Source: Bog-950 sp964631835 (GTDB lineage: Bacteria; Bacteroidota; Bacteroidia; Chitinophagales; LD1). Taken from it: 64,000 nt of DNA. The notes under the pieces were generated by a model. That model did no database searches. It was given only the letters and a program-made list of their open reading frames with translations, and was not told the origin of the DNA. The first letter of the stretch is position 1, and every line of letters starts with the position of its first letter. Below, one piece after another: positions 17,807 through 26,603 of this stretch. A program made the translations under genes and the position numbers. The stretch is taken from positions 1-64,000 of the forward strand of contig CAZWAD010000011.1 of assembly GCA_964631835.1 (NCBI GenBank). The letters run 5' to 3'.

Positions 17807-18640
17807 TCAACCCGCTAACTGCTCTACCGGTTCCGGAGTAACTGCTTCAGACTTCAAAGCTTTGGTGCGGGCTTTCACTTTATCAAATTCTTCGATGTAC
17901 CGCTCGTGATTAGTGCCCATGATTCTATCCCAGATATTGTAATACAACCCGTAATTGCAGGTTACGTTCTTGTGGTGCATGTTGTGGTGCACCGAAGTAT
18001 TATGCCACTTCGTAATTTTCCCGCTGGCAAAACCTGCCGGAAACATTTCAAAACCCAAATGCCCCATTACATTCATTCCTGTTTGATACAGCACCCACGA
18101 AAGTATGGCCAGCGGATGAAGCGGAATGAGAAACGCCATGATGGGAACAATGCCAACCTCAATCAGCGCTTCCAGCGGGTGAAAAGCAAAGGCAGCCCAC
18201 GGAGTAGGGTTGGTGGACAGATGATGGATTTTATGCACATACGGATAAATTTTCTTCCAGTGCATAAACCGGTGGGTCCAGTAAAAGTAAGTGTCGTGTA
18301 AAAAAATAAAGGCGGCTACCGAAAAAAGGAAGTAACCGGTTCCCCGCGAATCGAAATCGAGATACATTTTGGTATAACCGTGTTTCCGCAGAATAAAAAG
18401 GGTTGTTCCTACAACGGCAAACACCGCAATGGAAAGAAAAGAGTATCCCATCTCGCGCACGATGTGCTTATTCTCCGGAAACTTCTGTTGAATTTTAAAC
18501 CGGAAGAACTCCCGCCTCTTCCACACATAAAACAAAAGAAAAAGAACGCCCGCAAAAACCAGGTACCGCAGCGACAGAATACTGAAACTGCGCGAATACT
18601 TAATAAGCAAATCCTGCCAGGTTAAAACATCGAGTAACAT
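17807..18640 (-). CDS. Sterol desaturase / fatty acid hydroxylase family membrane enzyme
   Basis: The 277-residue integral membrane protein has four to five hydrophobic segments and the complete eight-histidine di-iron set of the family: HDTYFYWTHRFMH, HKIHH and HNTSVHHNMHH. These enzymes use O2 to hydroxylate or desaturate sterols, fatty acids or carotenoids at the membrane surface. In Bacteroidota, homologues have been linked to hydroxylation of fatty-acid chains, but the substrate here is not readable from sequence. The C-terminal tail is rich in Glu, Pro and Thr and probably cytoplasmic. The ATG at 18640 begins a hydrophilic N-terminus before the first helix. Confidence 0.9.
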   Translation of the reverse strand: MLLDVLTWQDLLIKYSRSFSILSLRYLVFAGVLFLLFYVWKRREFFRFKIQQKFPENKHIVREMGYSFLSIAVFAVVGTTLFILRKHGYTKMYLDFDSRGTGYFLFSVAAFIFLHDTYFYWTHRFMHWKKIYPYVHKIHHLSTNPTPWAAFAFHPLEALIEVGIVPIMAFLIPLHPLAILSWVLYQTGMNVMGHLGFEMFPAGFASGKITKWHNTSVHHNMHHKNVTCNYGLYYNIWDRIMGTNHERYIEEFDKVKARTKALKSEAVTPEPVEQLAG

Positions 18641-19202
18641 ACGGGCGTGAATGTGTTGCGAATATCGCTTTCGCGGCTTTCTTCTCCAAATTTTCTTCTT
18701 CGGGGTGTCGGAATTTGTTCTCCACCCACAGAAAACGAGCGCTCAACCGAAAGGAATTCATTTTTCCCAGCGCGGCTTCAGCTTCGAACAATAAAATATA
18801 AGTTTCTGCCTGTCCCGCTCCGGTTTCGGCTTACCGGAAAGCAGTTTCAATCTTCCGGTACCGGGTTACGGAACCGTGCCGCAGCCGCTTACCCATTGTC
18901 CGAAACCAGCAACTCATTAACAGAACGTTAAAACTGATTGAAATAAGATGATAACCCATTGACCGAACGTTATAACTCATGAATAGAAGCCAATTCATAA
19001 TGGATAGAAGCCGATTACTAATTGTCATAAGCCGATCGCAAGTTGATAATAGCTAATAATTGGTTGATAGAATATGGTTACTAATGGATATAAGATTGTT
19101 TTTAGTTGAAAAAAGTTGATATTTTTGAATCCGTAGGCTGTTTATCGGAATTAACTGATGAGAACGATTAGGTAAAAGCAGAAAATTTTTAAACAGATAT
19201 AA
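18641..19202. other. Intergenic region holding a 21-bp degenerate tandem repeat
   Basis: The 562-base gap lies between the sterol-desaturase-like gene and a small plus-strand gene. The first 250 bases have short open frames on both strands (for example 18600-18791 minus) with no recognisable product. The rest is the 21-bp repeat at 18894-19124. Confidence 0.6.
18894..19124. repeat. Eleven-unit degenerate 21-bp tandem repeat
   Basis: Eleven consecutive 21-base units align without gaps, with approximate consensus NATTGATAGAAGCCGATTACT. Examples are 18957-18977, 18999-19019 and 19020-19040. Conserved columns include TTG/TGG near the start, AAG in the middle and ACT at the end; individual units differ at several positions. 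Twenty-one is three times seven, the period seen at other loci of this window. On the minus strand it reads as a 7-residue repeat but has no gene-like features. Confidence 0.8.
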
Positions 19203-19445
19203 ATGAAGAAGATAACGAAGGAAGAAGCCGCAAGTCTGCCGCAAATTGACGGACGTTCGGGAGTGGTGCGCACCGCTTTGTTGAATCTATCGGTTGGTGA
19301 AATACTGCATATTGAAAGGCAGGACTGGAAACAGGTAAACACCCCGAAACAAATGGTTGATACGCTGGCAGAACGTACCGGCAGGAAGTTTAATTTCATT
19401 AAATTGGCATACGGCAAAGGTTGGCTGGTAGAAAGGGTGAAGTAG
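19203..19445 (+). CDS. Small conserved-looking hypothetical protein (80 aa)
   Basis: The gene starts with ATG in MKKITKEEAASLPQIDGRSG and encodes a compact basic, soluble protein without signal or membrane segment. The order KITKEEA...GRSGVVRTALLNLSVGEIL...ERTGRKFNFIKLAYGKGWLVERV looks like one folded domain of alternating helices and strands. Similar short proteins occur in Bacteroidota accessory regions, as far as I recall, but I cannot name a function. The 21-bp repeat array ends 78 bases before its start, so the repeat lies in its promoter region. A dispersed inverted repeat follows its stop codon. Confidence 0.6.
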   Translation: MKKITKEEAASLPQIDGRSGVVRTALLNLSVGEILHIERQDWKQVNTPKQMVDTLAERTGRKFNFIKLAYGKGWLVERVK

Positions 19446-19495
19446 GAGAGAAGAAGTGCAGGAGTTTAAAATACTATCAGTAAAAGAAAAAAGGT

Positions 19496-19588
19496 ACTGT
19501 CATGCCGAGGAACGAGTCATCTTGTATTTTTTCTTACCAACAGAATACAGGATTCCTCACTTCGGAAACCTCCGTTCGGAATGACAGT
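19496..19588. repeat. Imperfect palindromic dispersed-type repeat (about 93 bp)
   Basis: The ends ACTGTCATgCCG and CGGAATGACAGT are inverted copies with one mismatch. Inner arms CTTGTATT and AATACAGG also pair. The sequence pattern (GTCATnCCGA...CTTCGGAA...TTCGGAATGACA) is like short dispersed hairpin repeats found between genes in many Bacteroidota genomes. No open frame is inside. Confidence 0.65.
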
Positions 19589-19610
19589 CAGTTTTTACCC
19601 GGGTTCTGAT

Positions 19611-20822
19611 TTAATTTTTCCTGAAAACCACTATCCGGTTGCTGTTGGTGCCTCGCGAATTATTACTTACACCCCATATATTGGCAGTTTTTGTAAATAT
19701 CTGATTATTAATAAGCAATGATTCACAACTAAAGCCTGAGTTTAAACCAAGGGGAACTACTACTTCTTCCAGTTTTACCTTCCCATTCCGCACTTCGCCT
19801 ACCTCAAAAGCAACTATGCCACCGGGTTTGGTAATGCGGTAAAGCTCCTGAAAAACGGCCTGCATTTTTACGCTCCAGTCTTCCACGGTTTTGCTCATGG
19901 TTATTTTGCGTGAAACACCAGCCACGTCAATATCATTAAACCAGCAGCGCAGCCAGTTGTCATCGGCATATTGAACCACATCCAGAAAAGGAGGCGAAGT
20001 TACCGTAAGCGATACCGAGTTGCTCCTTATCTTTTTGGTTTCGGAGGCATCGGTGTTCAGAAACTGAGCATTGATTTTTTGATGCGCAGGCGAATAATCT
20101 TTTAGCAACTGTTTCGATTTCCTGAGAATCAGGTTTTTTACATTCCTGTATTCGGGCTTTTGCTTTCTATCCTCATTGATTTTTTTCTGGCGTTCGGCAC
20201 TTACGGCCTGGTTGGGCGGCAAAGTATAAACAGAAAAGAACCCCGGTGAATGACCGGTGAGCCTGTTGGTAGCAACCATCCTAATCCAATTATCGGTTTC
20301 ATCCTCTGTTTGTTCATCAGCCTTCTTTCGCAGGTAATTCCGCAGCGACACAATTTCACTTTCGGTTTGCCGGTGATAAAACATGGAGAGGTCAATATCT
20401 GCCCTCGCACTTTTTTCAAACGGGATATTATTCAGCCGCTGTTCAACTTCCGAAAGCAGGGGAGGAGCAATACGCGGACGGGTAAGAATAAGGCTCAGCG
20501 GATTTACATCATTGGCAATTATATTTCTGCCGAGCAGTGCCGCTTCAATTACCGTGGTTCCGCGGCCGTTAAAGGGGTCGTAAACTGTATCACCTTTCTG
20601 TGTAAACAGCCCGATAAAAAACCGCGGAAGCTGTGGTTTGAAACAAGCCCGGTAAGAGACCTCGTGAACCGGGTTGGCCTGCCTTTGCTTAGCCGTCCAG
20701 AACTCATTGGTAAAAACAGGGAAAGAATTTCCGTTAACCGGTAAAAAGGATTGAAGCGTTGTGGTGCTTTTTTCCTGTAGTTTGAAACCGGTAAGGTAGG
20801 CGTGGAATTCTTCTTTATTCAT
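19611..20822 (-). CDS. Site-specific DNA methyltransferase (N4/N6 amino-MTase), apparently orphan
   Basis: The 403-residue enzyme carries the S-adenosylmethionine-binding motif I as DPFNGRGTT (residues 82-90) followed by NDVNPLS, and the catalytic motif IV as TSPPF (275-279). A TSPPF/Y form of motif IV is characteristic of N4-cytosine methylases, with N6-adenine less likely. A long linker between motifs I and IV (residues 115-265) should include the target recognition region, and the end carries GGIVAFEVGEV. No restriction endonuclease, specificity subunit or phage gene is adjacent, so it behaves as an orphan methylase. The recognition sequence is unknown. Start ATG at 20822. Confidence 0.85.
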   Translation of the reverse strand: MNKEEFHAYLTGFKLQEKSTTTLQSFLPVNGNSFPVFTNEFWTAKQRQANPVHEVSYRACFKPQLPRFFIGLFTQKGDTVYDPFNGRGTTVIEAALLGRNIIANDVNPLSLILTRPRIAPPLLSEVEQRLNNIPFEKSARADIDLSMFYHRQTESEIVSLRNYLRKKADEQTEDETDNWIRMVATNRLTGHSPGFFSVYTLPPNQAVSAERQKKINEDRKQKPEYRNVKNLILRKSKQLLKDYSPAHQKINAQFLNTDASETKKIRSNSVSLTVTSPPFLDVVQYADDNWLRCWFNDIDVAGVSRKITMSKTVEDWSVKMQAVFQELYRITKPGGIVAFEVGEVRNGKVKLEEVVVPLGLNSGFSCESLLINNQIFTKTANIWGVSNNSRGTNSNRIVVFRKN

Positions 20823-20944
20823 GAAAATGATTCGCGGGCTAAAATCGTTTTCGTTTCAAACAAAAGCAAATGCCCGGGGCACATAATGCCGCAATTTTTA
20901 TCGGGGAAAGATTTTCAGCCTGTAATTCGCAATTCCCGGTCGCT

Positions 20945-22429
20945 TTACTCCGTTCCTTCCTGTTTATCGGTATCGTTTACTTTAAGCGGAGCTTTGGGTT
21001 TGTGGTTGGGGTCTTCCATGTGCAGAATGAAATCTTCCACCTGGTCGGCTCCAATCCTCCGGGCTTTGATGTTTTTTTCGCTGTCGAGAATATAAATCTG
21101 CGGGGTGCTTTGAATATCCCACTCCCAGCGGAAGTTGGAGTGGCGTTTGGCATCGCAAACGTTTATCCAGTCGAGGTTGTTGTTCTTGATAAACTCCACC
21201 CAGTCCTTGTAGTTTTCAATTTCCATAATAGCAGGTGAGAAAGTTTCCACACTGATATTCTTCTTTTTCAGATTGTGGTAAGCTTCGGCAAGCACCGGAA
21301 TCTCCTTTTTGCAGTGGGAGCAGTCCGGGTCCCAGAAGGCGAGGATGGTGTATTTGGTTTTTACATCATAGAGCGATTTCCACTGCATTTCGGTAGAGTC
21401 AACAGGCAGAATGAGGCGTTGTGCTTTCCTTTCACAGAGCACCGGTTTAAGCCTTTCAACCCGGTCGCAAATTTTGAACCGTTTTACAGAGTCAATCCAG
21501 GGAGTAAGGGCGGGGTTGCAGAAATATTTTTCGCCAATGCATACATAAGCGCCATCCATGCACATAATTTTTGAGTTGGCGGCTTCATTAAATATGTAGG
21601 TGAGCATATACTTGTAAATCTCATTCTTCAAATCGGTTTTGGCAAGTGTTTCATTAGCAGCATCGCAAATGGAATCGGGATGCTGGACAACTGTTGTGCT
21701 GAAAAAAGTTTTCATTTTATTGTGAAACACCGGGCAGCGCAGCAACCGGTCGTCCATCAAATCAATATGGTCCCAGTAATGCGCCTTGTAAAATCTCCAC
21801 TGCTCGGAAGGGTCAATGACTTTGCCGTTAGCGTCCTTTTTTGGTTCAGGCACTTCAATATCTTTCATAGCCCGAATCAGTTTGGCATAAAACAGGGTCG
21901 GGTGCTTGGTCATGACATCGCTGCGCTGTTTTTTTACGGTGCTGTCAATCTGAATCAGTTGCTGTTTGTATTTTTCTTTTTCCGGTTCCTGTGCGGCATT
22001 GTATAGTTTATTGATTGAATCGGAAGTAACTCTCAGTTTTCCCAAAAATTTCATATCGCCATAAAAGAGGGTATTTTCAAGCGAGCCGTATATCTTCATA
22101 TGGTCAGCCAGATCAAGGGTATCGGTTTCGAGCGAAAACTGCGGTTCGCTCATGATGAATTCAAAATACCGGTTACCTAATGCGGGAAACACAGCGAGGT
22201 AAACACCGCCCGGATAGATAGTATCTGATTTTATGACTACGGTTCCTTTGGCATCGAAGTATAAAGTGTCTTTTACGTATTGTTTGTCGCCAAAATAGTT
22301 GGCGAGAATGAATGTAGTGTTCTCCAAACCCTTAACGGTTATTTTGATATTCATGGGTTTGGAGTTACCCGCAAAAACTGCAGATAAGAGGAAAGAGGAA
22401 AAGAGTAGTGTGAAAATCTTTTTACTCAT
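20945..22429 (-). CDS. Periplasmic TlpA-like thioredoxin-fold protein
   Basis: The 494-residue product has a signal peptide (about residues 1-20, ending SAVFA), an N-terminal beta-rich domain of the kind found before Bacteroidota TlpA modules (about 27-110), a charged helical middle, and a C-terminal thioredoxin-like domain. The redox motif is C370-SH-C373 in FWDPDCSHCKKEIP, followed by the cis-proline region STPQIYIL. It should act as a membrane-side or periplasmic disulfide reductase or oxidase, for example in cytochrome maturation or stress; the partner is unknown. The last 20 residues are a hydrophilic tail. A perfect -7 box TATTTTTG lies 21 bases before the ATG. Confidence 0.85.
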   Translation of the reverse strand: MSKKIFTLLFSSFLLSAVFAGNSKPMNIKITVKGLENTTFILANYFGDKQYVKDTLYFDAKGTVVIKSDTIYPGGVYLAVFPALGNRYFEFIMSEPQFSLETDTLDLADHMKIYGSLENTLFYGDMKFLGKLRVTSDSINKLYNAAQEPEKEKYKQQLIQIDSTVKKQRSDVMTKHPTLFYAKLIRAMKDIEVPEPKKDANGKVIDPSEQWRFYKAHYWDHIDLMDDRLLRCPVFHNKMKTFFSTTVVQHPDSICDAANETLAKTDLKNEIYKYMLTYIFNEAANSKIMCMDGAYVCIGEKYFCNPALTPWIDSVKRFKICDRVERLKPVLCERKAQRLILPVDSTEMQWKSLYDVKTKYTILAFWDPDCSHCKKEIPVLAEAYHNLKKKNISVETFSPAIMEIENYKDWVEFIKNNNLDWINVCDAKRHSNFRWEWDIQSTPQIYILDSEKNIKARRIGADQVEDFILHMEDPNHKPKAPLKVNDTDKQEGTE

Positions 22430-22449
22430 ATTTTAAATTTAAAAGCGGT

Positions 22450-22457
22450 CAAAAATA
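22450..22457 (-). promoter_or_regulatory. -7 box upstream of the TlpA-like gene
   Basis: On the minus strand TATTTTTG matches TAnnTTTG and ends 21 bases before the start codon, the same spacing as at rplU and atpB. The -33 box is weak. Confidence 0.5.
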
Positions 22458-22586
22458 TCCGAATTCTCTAAAACAACCGTACCGGAAAAAACACCATGCA
22501 GTTAAAAAATCTTAACCCTTGAGGAGTTACGTTTTTGGTGCAAAAGGTTGCGCATACCAAGTCAATTTAAAGATTTTTATAAAATC

Positions 22587-23765
22587 TTATTCCACATAAA
22601 GAACCAGCCCTTTAAGATAAAGACCTTCAGGGTGGTAAACACTTACCGGATGGTCTGCCGGCTGTTTGAGGTGATGCAGAATCCTGATTTTTCTGCCTGT
22701 AGCAATAGCTGCCGAAGTTACCGCCCCTGAAAACATATCGGGAGAAACAGCCTGCGAGCAGGAAAAAGTAAACACAATTCCACCTGATTTTACTTTTTTA
22801 ATCGCCTCGGTGTTCAGGCGGGTGTACGCTTTAATAGCAGAATGCCTGGCAGAATTTCCTTTAGCGAATGCAGGCGGGTCGAGAATAATTACTTCATAAT
22901 CCTCGGAAGCATTTTTCAAAAAATCAAAAACATCGGAAACAAATGATTGGTGTTCTGTCGAAGGAGAATTGAGCTGCACATTTTCATTGGTCCATTCAAT
23001 TGCTTTTGAAGAACTATCAACCGAATGAACCAAAACCGCCTGCGCCTTAAGCGCATAAACTGAAAATCCCCCTGAGTAGCAAAATGTGTTGAGAACCTTT
23101 TTCCCCTTTACATAATTTGAAAGAAGCGCACGGTTGTCGCGCTGATCAAGGAAGAAGCCGGTTTTTTGCCCATGAACCCAATCTACTGAGAAGAGATGAT
23201 TGTTTTCGCTTATAGTTTTTTCTGAAGCGGAACCGTACAGGTAGCCATCTGTGGTTTTATTGTTGCTGTGAAGCGAAGCTGAGCTTTTATCGTAAACCGC
23301 TTTCAGTTTGCCGGCATATGTTTCTTTTAATATTTCGGTGAAAGGTTCCTTTTGGTTATTCATCCCTGATGAGTGGCATTGCATCACCGCAGTTCCGTTA
23401 TACCAATCTATTACCAATCCGGGCATACCATCACCTTCGGCATTTACTAACCTGTAGGCATTGGTTGTTTCTCTTTCGGCTAAGCCTGTACTTTTTCGCA
23501 GTGCAAAAGCATTTTGAATTTTTTCTCTCCATAAATCATTCAGTGATAAAGCTTTTTCAAAGCTGAAAACCCGAACAGCAATGCTTCCAACTCCGTAATG
23601 ACCAGTGGCGAGGTATTCACCGTTTTCGGAATACACTTCAACTATATCACCCTCGTTTAAATTGCCTTCCTTTCTTTTTACAGCACCTGAAAATACCCAG
23701 GGGTGAAAACGTTTTAATGCACCGGTTTTGCTGTGGTGAAGAGTTACTGAAGGAAATTTCTGCAT
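22587..23765 (-). CDS. RlmI/RlmK-like 23S rRNA (cytosine-C5) methyltransferase
   Basis: From the ATG at 23765 (MQKFPSVTL...) the product has 392 residues; a TTG six codons upstream is less likely. An N-terminal PUA domain (about residues 1-80, HPWVFSGAV and GDIVEVYSENGEYLATGHY) precedes a Rossmann methyltransferase domain. The latter has FLDQRDNR, the SAM motif VLNTFCYSGGFSVYALKAQA, VDSSSKAIEW, and the catalytic motif ILDPPAFAKG, with FTFSCSQAVS near the end. This is the architecture of RlmI, which methylates a cytosine of 23S rRNA. The exact target base in this organism is inferred from the family only. It is transcribed towards the TlpA gene but separated from it by 157 bases. Confidence 0.88.
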   Translation of the reverse strand: MQKFPSVTLHHSKTGALKRFHPWVFSGAVKRKEGNLNEGDIVEVYSENGEYLATGHYGVGSIAVRVFSFEKALSLNDLWREKIQNAFALRKSTGLAERETTNAYRLVNAEGDGMPGLVIDWYNGTAVMQCHSSGMNNQKEPFTEILKETYAGKLKAVYDKSSASLHSNNKTTDGYLYGSASEKTISENNHLFSVDWVHGQKTGFFLDQRDNRALLSNYVKGKKVLNTFCYSGGFSVYALKAQAVLVHSVDSSSKAIEWTNENVQLNSPSTEHQSFVSDVFDFLKNASEDYEVIILDPPAFAKGNSARHSAIKAYTRLNTEAIKKVKSGGIVFTFSCSQAVSPDMFSGAVTSAAIATGRKIRILHHLKQPADHPVSVYHPEGLYLKGLVLYVE

Positions 23766-23784
23766 TTGATTGCTTTGAAACAAA

Positions 23785-23815
23785 GAAAAGAAAAACCCGG
23801 TTCGCAGGAACCGGG
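23785..23815 (-). terminator. Rho-independent terminator of the T9SS protein gene at 23842
   Basis: CCCGGTTC (23796-23803) pairs perfectly with GAACCGGG (23808-23815) around a 4-base loop. On the minus strand a run of T and C follows (TTTTTCTTTTC). It lies 26 bases beyond the stop codon. Confidence 0.9.
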
Positions 23816-23841
23816 CTTAATTATGGAGTTGATGGTTGTAA

Positions 23842-25392
23842 TTATTCTTCTTTTACAAACCGCTTGCTTATAGTTTTACCAGTAATATCCATCTTCATTG
23901 AATAAGAACCAGCCGGAATGCCGGAAATATCAAATGTGATTGTGTTTCCTTTTACCAGGTAAGAAAGTTCAACACTTCTTCCGGTAATGTCATAAATCTG
24001 TGGGTTCAGATTATGAACGGACGGCAACACTGATTCAACCACCAACGTATTTTTTGCGGGATTAGGATACACTGAAATCAATTTCCCCGTTTCGGTTTCA
24101 TCAATACCGGTGCAAACCCTCACCACTATAGTTTCGGAGGCTGAACTGGTGCAATTGTTCCCATCGGTGTATGAGTAGCTAACCGTATGCGATCCGACTC
24201 CCGCAGTTGCTGGGCTAAATGTATTTCCTGTTACACCGGTGCCGCTGTATGCTCCGCCAGCCGGGGTTCCACCGGTTAGCGTGAACGAACCTGCCGAGGA
24301 ACAAACAGTATCGGCATTGCCGGAAAGAGATACGGATGGAAGTCCATGGACATTCACCACTACTGCGTTGCTGGTATCGCTGCAGTTAGATGTGTTGATG
24401 GCAACTACGCGGTAAGTACCGGCAAGCAAAGCGCTATATGAAGGGTTGGTTGCCCCGCCCAGGTTAGTTCCGTTGCGCTGCCAAACAAAGGTCAGATTAA
24501 TAGCAGGCGATGCCTGAAGCGTTACACTGGTTCCCTGGCAAACACTTACCGGGCCTGCCGGTGAAACTGTAACATTTGGCGCGGCAATGGCAGTAACATC
24601 TACAGTGTCGGATGCTGAACTGCCGTTTGAATCGGTAACGGTAAGAATGAAAGTTGAGTTTTGAGTGATGTCAATTAATGGATTTGGGCATGTGTCGCAG
24701 CTAACGATATCACCAGTTGACTGCCAGGCATAAGAAAAAGGCAACTGTCCGCCAGTAACCGCAGGGTTAAGCCTAAGTGATGTTCCGCTGCAAACAGCGC
24801 GGTCATTTCCAAGGCTAACTGCCGGGGGTGTTCCCTGGCAAACCCCTCCGTAGGGATAAAACGGGTCAGATTCAGGTTGCAGAGTATCAACCGGTGTAAC
24901 CGGGTCACCGGTATTATTCAGACGCACAAAATAATGCAGCCCTACATTAGCGGCATTTACCTGTGCAGTGAAAACAACGGGAAATGAAGTGGTGGCAGTG
25001 GCAATAATGCGCAGTTTGTATTGCCCGGTTGAGTCGCAGGGAGTGCCGTTTACTTTAATACATCCGTTTTCAGAGTTTAAGTAAGTGTTGTTAGCGCGGT
25101 CGCTTGCCCAGCATAATCCGTTAGGCAGATTGTCAATAGTATCAATAGTAAGTGATTGAAGCGTAAACTGCTGACCTCCAAAAAACACAGTATTGAAGTT
25201 GCGGAACTGGATAACCGTAGTTGAGGCAACTCCGTTTTCAAATGGGGGTAGCGAATCGGACATGGGCGATAGTCCGGGCTGCAATATAGAGCCATCGGCT
25301 GTGCATTGCGCTGGCCCGGAATTACCGCAATACTGGGCGTTTGTAAATAAGGCTGATATTATAAACGGGGCTAATAGTATAAGTTTTCGCAT
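23842..25392 (-). CDS. Secreted PKD/Ig-like protein with T9SS sorting domain
   Basis: The 516-residue product begins at ATG 25392 with a signal peptide (MRKLILLAPFIISALFTNAQ); the longer frame upstream lacks support. An N-terminal domain with six or more cysteines (about residues 20-180) precedes three Ig/PKD-like modules (about 185-430) marked by VCSGTSLRLNPAVTGG, VCQGTSVTLQASP and TVCSSAGSFTLTGG, each followed by a YAW/FVWQ-type core. The C-terminal T9SS type A domain starts SVYPNPAKNTLVVE and ends KTISKRFVKEE. It should be exported across the outer membrane and attached to the cell surface. A ligand or adhesion role is possible but not shown. Gene stands alone with its own terminator. Confidence 0.85.
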   Translation of the reverse strand: MRKLILLAPFIISALFTNAQYCGNSGPAQCTADGSILQPGLSPMSDSLPPFENGVASTTVIQFRNFNTVFFGGQQFTLQSLTIDTIDNLPNGLCWASDRANNTYLNSENGCIKVNGTPCDSTGQYKLRIIATATTSFPVVFTAQVNAANVGLHYFVRLNNTGDPVTPVDTLQPESDPFYPYGGVCQGTPPAVSLGNDRAVCSGTSLRLNPAVTGGQLPFSYAWQSTGDIVSCDTCPNPLIDITQNSTFILTVTDSNGSSASDTVDVTAIAAPNVTVSPAGPVSVCQGTSVTLQASPAINLTFVWQRNGTNLGGATNPSYSALLAGTYRVVAINTSNCSDTSNAVVVNVHGLPSVSLSGNADTVCSSAGSFTLTGGTPAGGAYSGTGVTGNTFSPATAGVGSHTVSYSYTDGNNCTSSASETIVVRVCTGIDETETGKLISVYPNPAKNTLVVESVLPSVHNLNPQIYDITGRSVELSYLVKGNTITFDISGIPAGSYSMKMDITGKTISKRFVKEE

Positions 25393-25556
25393 AGCAAAAA
25401 GATTTTGTTTTAAGGTTTTAAAAATAAAATCTTTTAAAGATTCAGAGAACAATTCATCATTTTTTTACACTTGTCCTTATTTCTTTAAACACATAGAATA
25501 AATTTCATGCCGAACAGTTTTTCTTTTATAACTTCGGATTGATAAAATCAGCAATT

Positions 25557-26603
25557 ATGAATACATCAACTCAACAACAGGGCGGTGTTACACCCGCCAA
25601 CATCATGCAAACCGGCATGGCATTTTTTGCCAGCAAAACATTGCTTTCTGCCGTTAAGTTGGGCGTGTTTACCGCCCTTGGAGGAAACAAAAAATTATCG
25701 GGCAAAGAAATTCAAAAGCAGCTCGGTCTTCACGACCGCGGGGTTTATGATTTCTTAGACGGGCTTACCGCCATGGGCTTTTTAACCCGCACCGGTTTGC
25801 TCGAAACCGCGCAATACAGCAATACAGCAGAAACCGAACTTTTTCTCGACAAGAACAAACCTTCATACATTGGTGGTATACTCGAAATGGCAAACGACCG
25901 GCTTTACCGCTTTTGGGCTGACCTTGATGAAGCCCTGCTTACCGGCAAGCCGCAAAACGAGCTGAAGCATGGCGGCAAGTCTATGTTTGAAGAACTGTAT
26001 GCTAAGCCCGAAAGGCTCAAACAATTTATTAATGCGATGTCGGGTATTTCTACCGGAAACTTTGCCGCGCTGGCACAGAAATATGATTTCTCGAAACATT
26101 CTACTCTGTGCGATGTGGGTGGCGCTGCGGGTGTGCTTTCTGTGCAGGTGGCAAAGCAGCATCCGAACATCAGTTGCACCTCACTAGACCTTCCGGAAGT
26201 AGAGCCCATTGCCAAAGAATACATTGCGTCACAGGGAATGACCGGCAGCGTTAAGACCGGTGTGGTTGATTTCTTTAAAGATGAATTTCCGAAAGCCGAT
26301 GTAATTACCATGGGCATGATTCTTCACGACTGGGATTTGGATAACAAGAAAATGCTCATTAAAAAAGCATACAACGCCCTGCCCGAGGGAGGCGCATTTA
26401 TTGTCGTGGAAAGCCTGATTGATGACGAGCGTAACCAGAATGTTTTCGGCCTGATGATGTCACTCAACATGCTGATTGAGTTCGGTGTGGCTTTCGATTA
26501 CAGCGGTGCCGACTTCAGCCGGTGGGCCAAAGAAGCGGGCTTTAAGCGCACCGAAGTTATACCCCTTGCCGGGCCTGCCAGCGCAGCAGTTGCTTACAAG
26601 TAA
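25557..26603 (+). CDS. SAM-dependent O-methyltransferase (plant-type/hydroxyindole family)
   Basis: The 348-residue product starts at ATG 25557 (MNTSTQQQGG); the in-frame TTG at 25539 is rejected. It has an N-terminal dimerisation winged-helix domain (about residues 15-100, TLLSAVKLGVFTALGGNKKLSGKEI) and a class I methyltransferase domain with the SAM motif LCDVGGAAGVLSVQVA, the acidic loop SLDLPEV and MILHDWDLDNKKMLI with the catalytic-type His-Asp. This matches the O-methyltransferase family that includes hydroxyneurosporene, acetylserotonin and antibiotic O-methylases. The substrate is unknown and no biosynthetic partner gene is adjacent. A possible promoter TTTC-N22-TAACTTCG is upstream. 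Confidence 0.88.
   Translation: MNTSTQQQGGVTPANIMQTGMAFFASKTLLSAVKLGVFTALGGNKKLSGKEIQKQLGLHDRGVYDFLDGLTAMGFLTRTGLLETAQYSNTAETELFLDKNKPSYIGGILEMANDRLYRFWADLDEALLTGKPQNELKHGGKSMFEELYAKPERLKQFINAMSGISTGNFAALAQKYDFSKHSTLCDVGGAAGVLSVQVAKQHPNISCTSLDLPEVEPIAKEYIASQGMTGSVKTGVVDFFKDEFPKADVITMGMILHDWDLDNKKMLIKKAYNALPEGGAFIVVESLIDDERNQNVFGLMMSLNMLIEFGVAFDYSGADFSRWAKEAGFKRTEVIPLAGPASAAVAYK

Noticed and set aside
18600..18791. Short frames on both strands upstream of the sterol-desaturase-like gene
   Set aside because: They overlap the start of that gene or each other, have no recognisable domain, and lead into the 21-bp repeat.
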